From positions 1 to 10,533 of the forward strand of contig CALKMY010000059.1 in NCBI GenBank assembly GCA_938091275.1: 10,533 bases of DNA, written 5' to 3'. The notes below the pieces were generated by a model. The model searched no databases. It was given only the letters and a program-made list of their open reading frames with translations, and had not been told where the DNA came from. This stretch comes from Candidatus Nanopelagicales bacterium (GTDB lineage: Bacteria > Actinomycetota > Actinomycetes > S36-B12). The position numbers and the translations under genes are program-made. Shown piece by piece: positions 1 to 5,138 of this stretch; the first letter of the stretch is position 1; each line of letters starts with the position of its first letter.

Positions 1-263
1 GGGATCTCGACCTTAGGCACATCGAACGGCAAAGCCGACACGGTGGACGAGGCAGCGTTCGCTGCAGAGGATGCGACCTTTGATGCCGTGGACTTCGCGC
101 TTGCGGCCATCGTGGTTGCGGCGGAAGTGGGCGTCGGCGAGGTGGCCGTCGTCTTCTGGCTGGCCTTGGTCGCGCTGGCCTTGGTCGTTGTCTTCTTGGC
201 AACCTTTTTCTTGGGGGTCGTGGTGCTGGCGGTTGCCTTCTTCGGTGTGGTGTTTTCGGTCAT
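1..263 (-). CDS. Lys/Ala/Thr-rich protein, N-terminal 87 codons (partial; possibly HbhA- or phasin-like)
   Basis: This minus-strand reading frame starts at ATG 263-261 and stays open to the window edge, so only the N-terminus is visible. The start overlaps the regulator's stop by 4 bp (ATGA), indicating translational coupling. The visible part is low-complexity: about 13 lysines, only 3 acidic residues, and otherwise mostly Ala, Thr and Ser with PKK/KKK clusters in the first 25 residues. It ends in LPFDVPKVEIP, which looks like the start of a folded or helical domain. A basic stretch of this kind could bind DNA, polyphosphate or acidic surface polymers. In Mycobacterium tuberculosis a comparable small XRE regulator (Rv0474) precedes hbhA, the heparin-binding hemagglutinin, whose lysine-rich tail is C-terminal rather than N-terminal. 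Kinship to HbhA is therefore inferred from context and composition only; a phasin-like or histone-H1-like protein is also possible. Confidence 0.72.
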   Translation of the reverse strand, partial: MTENTTPKKATASTTTPKKKVAKKTTTKASATKASQKTTATSPTPTSAATTMAASAKSTASKVASSAANAASSTVSALPFDVPKVEI

Positions 264-670
264 GATGCGTCCTTGCTCTCGGGAACAGCCGGTTCTTCAG
301 CCTGTTCGTTGTTGTGTGGTTTCCCAGCGGAGGAGTTCTCTGCTTGGAATGCGGCGTAGATCTGCAGCAACGTCGTGCGCTGCCGCTCCGTGAGAGTGGG
401 GTCCGCCGCGATGGCGGTGGTAACCGCCTCGTCCCCTTCTCTCTCGTCGAGAATGCCGGCTTGCACATACAGGCTCTCTGCTGAGATCCGCAAGCCTTGG
501 GCGATCCGCCCGAGGATCTCCGCACTCGGCTTCCGAAGGCCGCGTTCCACCTGACTCAGATAGGGGTTCGATACCTCGGCCGCCTTGGCCAACTGGCGCA
601 GTGACATCTGGGCTTGGTCCCTTTGATCGCGGATGAATCCCCCGAGACCGGATACCTCGATTTTCGCCAT
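260..670 (-). CDS. XRE/Cro-type helix-turn-helix transcriptional regulator
   Basis: This 136-residue protein has an N-terminal HTH_3/XRE domain at about residues 12-66. Its signature is SLRQLAKAAEVSNPYLSQVE, followed by RGLRKPSAEILGRIAQGL, the typical lambda-Cro five-helix fold. The C-terminal 60 residues are polar and acidic, ending EEPAVPESKDAS, with no recognised ligand domain. It is probably a DNA-binding repressor or activator of itself and the overlapping downstream lysine-rich gene. The start ATG at 670 is preceded by TGAGGAC, a plausible ribosome site, and TTGCAT/CATACT at 705-700 and 682-677 (17-base spacing) are possible but weak -35/-10 boxes. A perfect palindrome at 692-707 covers this -35 region, suggesting autoregulation. 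Size and position recall M. tuberculosis Rv0474, though orthology is not established here. Confidence 0.9.
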   Translation of the reverse strand: MAKIEVSGLGGFIRDQRDQAQMSLRQLAKAAEVSNPYLSQVERGLRKPSAEILGRIAQGLRISAESLYVQAGILDEREGDEAVTTAIAADPTLTERQRTTLLQIYAAFQAENSSAGKPHNNEQAEEPAVPESKDAS

Positions 671-691
671 GTCCTCAGTATGAAACAGATT

Positions 692-720
692 GCTTGCAAA
701 TGCAAGCGCAGGTGCTTGCA
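692..720. promoter_or_regulatory. Operator-like palindrome plus third half-site upstream of the XRE gene
   Basis: GCTTGCA at 692-698 and TGCAAGC at 701-707 form a perfect 7-bp inverted repeat around AA. A third copy, GCTTGCA, lies at 714-720 in direct orientation to the first arm. The cluster sits 22-50 bases upstream of the XRE start, over its possible -35 region, which is where an autoregulatory operator is expected. That the XRE protein binds here is inference from symmetry and position. Confidence 0.55.
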
Positions 721-727
721 GGAGCGA

Positions 728-745
728 GCGTGACGTTCGTCACGC
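728..745. repeat. 18-bp inverted repeat at the permease 3' end (terminator or second operator)
   Basis: GCGTGACG at 728-735 and CGTCACGC at 738-745 form a perfect 8-bp inverted repeat around TT. It overlaps the permease stop codon (740-742). A two-base loop would open in RNA, leaving a 7-bp stem with a four-base loop, and no T-run follows on the permease strand. It may be a weak U-less terminator separating permease and regulator, or a dyad protein-binding site. Confidence 0.4.
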
Positions 746-1954
746 CCATGACAGCAGCCCCACCACGAGTCCAACGCACCCGACGAGACCGAGCACCGCG
801 GCTACCCGCCCCGCCCAGGGAGCCAATCCCCCCACTCCAGCCACACGCAGCGCGGATAGATGCGCGATCGAGTAGTAGGTCAGGATCATCGTGGCGGATA
901 CCGCGAGCGCCAGCGTCAAACCTCCGGCGATCACCAGCACGGTGGTGGCGAGTGCTGCTGCTCCTTCCGCTCGAATCGGAATCCGGCTGCGCGCGCCGGC
1001 GGCGGCAAAGAATCGCGGGGCGTCACCGCGGGAAGCCATGGCGAAAACCGTCCGCCCCACACCCGCGATCAGACTCCACAAGACGGCACCGGCGGCCAGA
1101 ACGGAACCCACCACCACCATCGTGACCACCCACGATGGAGCGAGCGCACGGGCAATGTCGTTGAGGGCTGCCGGGCCGATCGCCACTCCGGCGCGATCGG
1201 CGGACACGACGACAACAGCCACAAGAACGTAGGCGAGCAAGACGATCGCGAACGACACGGCAATCGCCCGTGGAATCGTGCGCTGCGGAATCTTCACTTC
1301 TTCGCCGAGGACCGTGATGCGCGCGTACCCCGCGAAGGCCACAAAGACCAAGCCCGCTGCCGCGAGGACGCCCATTGGCTCCGCCCCCGGTGCGGAGGGG
1401 CTGAACTCCACCGAACGTGTTGCCAGCGTCAGTCCCGAACTGATGACGAAAGCGCCGAGTGCAATACCCACGACAATCACCATGACCGCCGCTACCCGCG
1501 TCGAACGAACGATTCCTCGAATATTCACGATTAGGGCGATCGCGATGGCGCCGAGTGCAACCAGCGTTGTCCGCTGCGGCGAGACGTAAAGACCGATGGT
1601 CAGGGCCGCCGCAGAGGCCGATGCCGTCTTGCCGACGATGAAGACCACACCCGCCACGACACCCACCGGGCGTCCGAGGTAGATGCGTCCGTACGCGTAC
1701 ACGCCACCGGCTTCCGGATGCCGGGCAGCCAATCGAGCCGTCGACGTCGCGTTCAGTGCAGCCACCACAGCCGCCAGCACGACAGCGGCCACGAGCCATC
1801 GGCCGGAACGCTCGAGTGCGCCTTGCCACACCGCAAACACACCGGTGCCGACCATGGCGCTGACACCCACCACGACGGCCGATCCGAGTCCGAGCGATCG
1901 TTGCAGTCGACTCGGCGGATCCGGCGGGTTCTGCTCGAAGTGAGATTGGCCCAC
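740..1954 (-). CDS. APC-superfamily amino-acid permease
   Basis: This 404-residue, very hydrophobic protein fits an integral membrane transporter of the amino acid-polyamine-organocation superfamily, with about 11-12 predicted helices. The first helix carries the family motif GVSAMVGTGVF (residues 30-40), the substrate-binding unwound region. The loop GEEVKIPQRTIPRAI (217-231) matches the conserved EExxxPxRxIPxAI signature after helix 6. It probably imports amino acids or polyamines with protons or sodium; the substrate cannot be read from sequence. It is slightly short for the family (often 430-500 residues) and ends soon after its last helices. Start: GTG at 1954, with no Shine-Dalgarno sequence but a TAGTTT hexamer exactly six bases upstream, consistent with a leaderless mRNA. 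It is divergent from dtd and lies 69 bp upstream of the XRE regulator on the same strand, so it could be co-transcribed with it or regulated from that interval. Confidence 0.92.
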   Translation of the reverse strand: MGQSHFEQNPPDPPSRLQRSLGLGSAVVVGVSAMVGTGVFAVWQGALERSGRWLVAAVVLAAVVAALNATSTARLAARHPEAGGVYAYGRIYLGRPVGVVAGVVFIVGKTASASAAALTIGLYVSPQRTTLVALGAIAIALIVNIRGIVRSTRVAAVMVIVVGIALGAFVISSGLTLATRSVEFSPSAPGAEPMGVLAAAGLVFVAFAGYARITVLGEEVKIPQRTIPRAIAVSFAIVLLAYVLVAVVVVSADRAGVAIGPAALNDIARALAPSWVVTMVVVGSVLAAGAVLWSLIAGVGRTVFAMASRGDAPRFFAAAGARSRIPIRAEGAAALATTVLVIAGGLTLALAVSATMILTYYSIAHLSALRVAGVGGLAPWAGRVAAVLGLVGCVGLVVGLLSWA

Positions 1955-1960
1955 GGTCAG

Positions 1961-1966
1961 AAACTA
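1961..1966 (-). promoter_or_regulatory. Putative leaderless -10 box (TAGTTT) for the permease
   Basis: On the minus strand TAGTTT lies at -12 to -7 relative to the G of the GTG start, matching the actinobacterial TANNNT -10 pattern with transcription beginning at the start codon. There is no good -35 and no Shine-Dalgarno sequence in the 54-bp divergent gap to dtd. The hexamer supports GTG 1954 as the true start. Confidence 0.4.
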
Positions 1967-2008
1967 GGCCGCACCATGGAGGGCACGCCTGCGTGGCACG
2001 CTGTCTCT

Positions 2009-2479
2009 ATGCGGGCAATTCTTCAACGCGCGGCCGACGCACGCGTGACCGTCAGCGGAGAGGTCGTGGGGTCTTTCGACGGACCGGGCATTGTTCTTCT
2101 CGTCGGCGTCACCCACGGCGATGACGACGACGCCGCCGCGCGACTCGCCGACAAGGTTTACGGATTGCGGATCTTCGAGCATCAACACGCCTCCGATGCC
2201 ACCTGCCTGCCACCGTCAGCTCCACGCGAAGTTTCCGCACGAGATCTGGAACTACCCGTACTCATCATCAGCCAATTCACGTTATACGCGGAAACACGCA
2301 AGGGCCGACGTCCGACCTGGGACCACGCGGCACCTGGCTCTGTCGCGGAACCGATCATCGATGCGGTGGCGGCAGCGTTCACCAGCCTTGGCGCCCCCGT
2401 CTCGACCGGTCGCTTTGGAGCAGACATGCAGGTCACCTTCACCAACGATGGCCCGGTCACCATCAGCCTGGAGATCTAG
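2009..2479 (+). CDS. dtd: D-aminoacyl-tRNA deacylase
   Basis: This 156-residue cytosolic enzyme hydrolyses D-amino acids (and mischarged glycine from tRNA-Ala) off tRNA, a chiral proofreading step after aminoacylation. Family hallmarks are the N-terminus MRAILQRAADARVTV, the active-site SQFTL (residues 88-92, followed by YAETRKGRRP) and the C-terminal NDGPVT (146-151), whose cis Gly148-Pro149 rejects L-amino acids. Start: ATG 2009 aligns with the family N-terminus; the frame extends upstream, but that part has no homology-like features. No Shine-Dalgarno sequence is visible, so it may be leaderless. The segment between RIF (about residue 57) and SQFTL is about ten residues longer than I recall for E. 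coli DTD, lacks the usual KMN stretch, and contains a CLPPSAP insert. The gene is divergent from the permease and convergent with ygfZ. Confidence 0.95.
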   Translation: MRAILQRAADARVTVSGEVVGSFDGPGIVLLVGVTHGDDDDAAARLADKVYGLRIFEHQHASDATCLPPSAPREVSARDLELPVLIISQFTLYAETRKGRRPTWDHAAPGSVAEPIIDAVAAAFTSLGAPVSTGRFGADMQVTFTNDGPVTISLEI

Positions 2480-2529
2480 AGCCAGGACTCCGGGCTGTCC
2501 ACGGCGCCGAGCCAGGCCGACAGATGCGA

Positions 2530-3576
2530 CTACGCCGAGACAACGGGTGTTTGGCTGCCCACCACAGACACGGGTGATTCGTCATCGGGGTCAGCCGATA
2601 GCGCGATGTGCAGGATGGCGTCGGTGGGTGTCGACCGCTTCACGACGACGGTCGCGATGGGACCCTCCTCGAAATGGTGGGCGCTCGATGCGACCCACCC
2701 GATCTCACGTCCATCGGCTGTGACGGTCGCGCCGTGCGCCGGCAACTCGTCAACGGATCCATCGAGGTGCACCAACGCAAGACGCCGGGGAGGGTGGCCC
2801 AGGTTATGCACACGTGCGACAGCCTCCTGGCCTCGATAACAACCCTTGGACAGGTGTACGGCCGATCCGATCCAACCGACTTCATGCGGCAGTGTCCGAT
2901 GATCCGTCTCGAAACCAACACGTGGAACAGCCGCCGCTACGCGGAGTGCATTCCACGCCCACGTGCCCGCCCGAGAGGGCCACTCGTCTAGTCGAGCGTC
3001 TCGTTCGCCCCGGGGGACGATGACCTCACGCCCGATCAGAGCGGCCGGTCGTTGCGAAACGTACTTGGACGCGTCACCACCTTTATCGAATCCCGCATCG
3101 CTCGATCCTGACCCGGCGAAATCAACGGGCACCAGCCACGTTGGATACGAGGGGTCGACGTCGTACACCGGCTCCCAGATGACCGCGTACTCCTCACTCA
3201 CATCCTCGACGTCCACGCGAGTCATGAATTTCATCGACTCCAAGTACCCGGCAAGATCACGTGACGATCCCGGGCTGCAGATGATCCACGTTGAGGGATC
3301 CTCGTCAATGAGTGCGAGTTCGAATTCGACGTGACCGTGTGGACTCAAGATGAGGGCAAGGCTCGAAAGTCCCGGCGCTAGCCCTTCGAGATGTTGAGAC
3401 GTCAAGCTGTGCAGCCACGGCAATCGATCCGGCCCGGTCACCCGCACAACACCGAAATGCGACAGGTCTACGGCCGCCCGACCAACGGCGAGTTCTCGCT
3501 GCTCCACCATCGGGTCTCCGTAGTGCCACGGAACACCTTCGTCGAGATCCCCTTCGGGGGCTGCAACCGCCACCAT
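2530..3576 (-). CDS. ygfZ: YgfZ/GcvT-like folate-binding protein
   Basis: This 348-residue protein belongs to the YgfZ (COG0354) family, paralogous to the glycine-cleavage T protein. It uses tetrahydrofolate to support synthesis or repair of iron-sulfur enzymes such as radical-SAM and MiaB-type proteins. The diagnostic motif KGCYRGQE is at residues 244-251, with the conserved Cys246, followed by the actinobacterial continuation AVARVHNLGHPPRRLALVHL. Upstream, VRVTGPDRLPWLHSLTSQ (about 44-61) is the GcvT-like folate-domain start. A charged, serine-rich loop around residues 150-170 is family-variable. Start: ATG 3576, preceded by CAGGATTAG as a plausible ribosome site. It lies 3 bp after the nur stop, so it is the last gene of the minus-strand operon, and it converges on dtd with no clear hairpin terminator in the 50-bp gap. 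Confidence 0.94.
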   Translation of the reverse strand: MVAVAAPEGDLDEGVPWHYGDPMVEQRELAVGRAAVDLSHFGVVRVTGPDRLPWLHSLTSQHLEGLAPGLSSLALILSPHGHVEFELALIDEDPSTWIICSPGSSRDLAGYLESMKFMTRVDVEDVSEEYAVIWEPVYDVDPSYPTWLVPVDFAGSGSSDAGFDKGGDASKYVSQRPAALIGREVIVPRGERDARLDEWPSRAGTWAWNALRVAAAVPRVGFETDHRTLPHEVGWIGSAVHLSKGCYRGQEAVARVHNLGHPPRRLALVHLDGSVDELPAHGATVTADGREIGWVASSAHHFEEGPIATVVVKRSTPTDAILHIALSADPDDESPVSVVGSQTPVVSA

Positions 3577-3579
3577 GGA

Positions 3580-4035
3580 CTAATCCTGCACGTCAGACGT
3601 TCTCGGTGGCGTACCAGCGCACGCCGAGCAACGCCCGTGGATGGACACGTGCGAGATATCCGTTTCGAATCGATACGTGTCTCGCAAGTCTGAGGAAAAG
3701 GCATCTGCGACAGCGGCCGGGACCGACTCGACACTCTTGCATTGATCACACACCAGGTGAATATGCACGTGCTCGTCTACCGCGTGATACGTCGGAGCGC
3801 CGTGACCTATGTGAGCGTGCGTCACCAGACCCACGGATTCGAGGACTTCCAACGTTCGGTAGATCGTCGAGAGGTTCACCCCGGACGCGGTGTGCTGGAC
3901 CTCCCCGAGAATCTCTTCGGGGGTTCCATGTCGCAGATCCTCGACCGCCTGGAGAACCAGCTGTCGTTGAGGCGTGATGCGAAAACCGTTATCTCGAAGC
4001 CGCTGCTCCCAGTTCTCGGTCGTCTTATCTGCCAT
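3580..4035 (-). CDS. nur: Fur-family metalloregulator, Nur-like (nickel-responsive)
   Basis: This 151-residue protein has an N-terminal winged helix (RITPQRQLVLQAV at 19-31; SGVNLSTIYRTLEVLESVG at 51-69) and a C-terminal metal-binding dimerisation domain. It closely resembles my recollection of Streptomyces coelicolor Nur, whose ligands are His33, 70, 72, 86, 88, 90 and 126. With an offset of three, all are present: His36, His73 and His75 (THAHIGHGAPTYH), His89, His91 and His93 (EHVHIHLVC), and His129. Two CXXC pairs (C96/C99, C136/C139) are also present. Nur represses nickel uptake and iron superoxide dismutase genes when nickel is abundant. Start: ATG 4035 fits the family N-terminus; an in-frame ATG at 4059 would add eight residues. 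The gene is third in its operon, 35 bp after the nitrobindin gene and 3 bp before ygfZ. Nickel specificity is inferred; manganese, iron or zinc sensing is possible. Confidence 0.9.
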   Translation of the reverse strand: MADKTTENWEQRLRDNGFRITPQRQLVLQAVEDLRHGTPEEILGEVQHTASGVNLSTIYRTLEVLESVGLVTHAHIGHGAPTYHAVDEHVHIHLVCDQCKSVESVPAAVADAFSSDLRDTYRFETDISHVSIHGRCSACAGTPPRTSDVQD

Positions 4036-4070
4036 TGTGTCCGCCCACTCGCCCGTCATTCCCGATGTCG

Positions 4071-4637
4071 CTATCGACCGTCGGCCGAAACATCGGGGGT
4101 CAGTGACGCCGCGAGGTGATTTTGCATGGGTTGCCCCATCGCAGACATGTCGAACGTCCACAGCAGTTTGCCGTCCACCAATCCATACATCCGTTCGCCA
4201 GCCGTGTATTCCTTGGCGCTCGGAGTCCGCATGACGGCGTCCGTCTTCAGCGATGTACGGGCGCCGGTGATGACGGCGTTCTCGATACCCGTCACCTCGA
4301 CGGTCCCGAACCACAACTCGGCGAAACCGGTGGGGTGGTCGAGCGTCACCTCAACGCCATTGTCGGGACGAGCCCGCCAGAAACCCGCCTCGGTTGCCAG
4401 GGGGCGCACTCGGTTTCCCGAATCGTCCAGCAACCAGCTGCGTGACCAGTACGTCAAGAATGGACGACCATCGGTCGAAAAAGACACTTCTTGTCCAAAA
4501 CGGAAGTCTTCGATCGTCGGGTAGTGACCCGTCCCGACTCCAACCCACCGGCCGATAAGCCAGGTGAGATGGGCGAGTTCGTTGGGGAGGCCCTCGATGA
4601 TCGGCGTCTCCTCCGCTGCCGGCGACTCATCCGCCAT
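4071..4637 (-). CDS. FABP-fold/nitrobindin-like heme-binding protein
   Basis: This 188-residue protein belongs to the actinobacterial FABP/nitrobindin family (DUF1794/THAP4-like), a ten-stranded beta-barrel that in M. tuberculosis Rv2717c and human THAP4 binds ferric heme and reacts with NO or peroxynitrite. The signature GRWVGVGTGHYP (29-40) matches GxWxGxGxGxYP. The C-terminal helix MGQPMQNHL carries His174, in the position of the axial heme ligand. Residues 1-20 are acidic and probably disordered. Start: ATG 4637, eight bases after the stop of the small membrane gene; the frame extends further upstream, but that part overlaps the small gene and has no family features. A weak GAAGA lies upstream. 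It is followed by nur, which suggests a role in metal or redox balance. A fatty-acid-binding role, implied by the old family name, is less likely. Confidence 0.92.
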   Translation of the reverse strand: MADESPAAEETPIIEGLPNELAHLTWLIGRWVGVGTGHYPTIEDFRFGQEVSFSTDGRPFLTYWSRSWLLDDSGNRVRPLATEAGFWRARPDNGVEVTLDHPTGFAELWFGTVEVTGIENAVITGARTSLKTDAVMRTPSAKEYTAGERMYGLVDGKLLWTFDMSAMGQPMQNHLAASLTPDVSADGR

Positions 4638-4645
4638 GGCTGTCT

Positions 4646-4747
4646 TCAGCCCTGACCCTTGAACAGCTTGTAGACGACGTAGAAGGAGAACCATCCCGCC
4701 GCGGCGATCGCGAGCACCAGCAACCCTGTATAAACGATCTCGAGCAT
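4646..4747 (-). CDS. Small single-pass membrane protein (33 residues), unrecognised
   Basis: A 33-codon frame runs from ATG 4747 to TGA 4648-4646. It encodes a short N-terminus (MLEIVYTG), a hydrophobic core of about 20 residues (LLVLAIAAAGWFSFYVVY, about 9-26) and a basic tail (KLFKGQG). This is the plan of a single transmembrane helix with the positive tail probably cytoplasmic. I do not recognise a family. Support for it being real: it fills the space upstream of the nitrobindin gene with an 8-bp gap, ATG 4747 has a TAGATT hexamer exactly six bases upstream (leaderless), and its composition is strongly membrane-like. It appears to be the first gene of the operon small protein -> nitrobindin -> nur -> ygfZ. 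A role as a membrane anchor, transporter subunit or stress peptide would be speculation. Confidence 0.72.
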   Translation of the reverse strand: MLEIVYTGLLVLAIAAAGWFSFYVVYKLFKGQG

Positions 4748-4753
4748 GGGACG

Positions 4754-4774
4754 AATCTAGCGCCGCCGAGCGCT
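4754..4774 (-). promoter_or_regulatory. Putative leaderless promoter with inverted repeat for the Nur operon
   Basis: On the minus strand TAGATT (4759-4754) lies at -12 to -7 from the ATG at 4747, an ideal TANNNT -10 for a leaderless transcript. Immediately upstream, AGCGC (4759-4763) and GCGCT (4770-4774), read on the plus strand, form a 5-bp inverted repeat with a 6-base centre inside the -35/-10 spacer, where a repressor could act. There is no clear -35. The repeat does not match the TGCAA-N5-TTGCA pattern I recall for Nur. Confidence 0.45.
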
Positions 4775-4811
4775 TTCGTGTCCGGCGGATCGCCACCCAC
4801 GGGCTATCTCG

Positions 4812-5138
4812 TCACCCGATCGCGCGACCGAGGCTGGCGATCACGTCTACCCGCCGCGGCTGCCCGGAACCTCGATGAACCTCGCATCCGTCGGCGTCGA
4901 GGAAGACCAGGGTCGGCGTCGCAGAGATGTTCCAGGCTCGCGCAACATCCAGATTCTCGTCGGCATCAACATCGATGACGACCACCCCCGTGGTGGCCAT
5001 GTCATCGACAACCGCGCGCACGGTCCGCCGAGTAGCCCGACACGGTTGACAAAAGGCGCTGGAGAATTGCACGACCGTCGCGGACGATCCAAGAACCGTT
5101 CCCTCCGGCAATGCCGGGGTACTACGGGGTGCGGGCAT
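4812..5138 (-). CDS. Thioredoxin-like protein
   Basis: This 108-residue protein has a thioredoxin fold and probably acts as a cytosolic thiol-disulfide reductase or thiol peroxidase partner. The active site is FCQPC (Cys30, Cys33), in place of the canonical WCGPC: the Trp is Phe and the Gly is Gln, which should alter redox potential. Downstream features fit the fold: VVVIDVDADENLDVARAWNISATPTLVF, with the cis-proline Pro75 in ATPTL. Cys85 is an extra cysteine. There is no signal peptide. Start: ATG 5138 gives the usual thioredoxin length and overlaps the hydrolase by 17 bp, implying coupling; the frame stays open upstream inside the hydrolase. The last helix is short. The 64 bp to the next operon contain that operon's promoter. 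Confidence 0.88.
   Translation of the reverse strand: MPAPRSTPALPEGTVLGSSATVVQFSSAFCQPCRATRRTVRAVVDDMATTGVVVIDVDADENLDVARAWNISATPTLVFLDADGCEVHRGSGQPRRVDVIASLGRAIG

Noticed and set aside
43..393. Plus-strand frame encoding an apparently multi-helix hydrophobic protein
   Set aside because: It is the codon-aligned antisense of the lysine/threonine/alanine-rich gene: antisense of Lys, Thr and Ala codons reads as Leu, Val, Gly and Ala-type residues. It has no ribosome site and overlaps two coupled minus-strand genes.
692..720. TTGCA/TGCAA repeats read as a Nur box
   Set aside because: The remembered Nur site is TGCAA-N5-TTGCA. Here the inward pairs are TTGCA-N2-TGCAA and TGCAA-N10-TTGCA, so spacing and orientation do not fit; an XRE operator is more likely.
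860..1534. Long plus-strand frame within the permease region
   Set aside because: It is an antisense shadow in GC-rich DNA, rich in His, Arg, Asp and Gly with no domain-like pattern, while the minus strand has clear permease motifs.
1718..2008. Upstream extension of the dtd frame
   Set aside because: It overlaps the permease gene in antisense and is basic, low-complexity and unlike DTD. The family N-terminus starts at 2009.
2480..2529. Bidirectional terminator between the convergent dtd and ygfZ genes
   Set aside because: Only short 4-5 bp stems with large loops and an isolated CGGCGCCG palindrome were found, with no T-run on either strand. Termination here cannot be supported from the sequence alone.
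4638..4796. N-terminal extension of the nitrobindin frame
   Set aside because: It runs through the small membrane gene in another frame, is arginine-rich without features, and the family starts near residue 1 of the 188-residue version.
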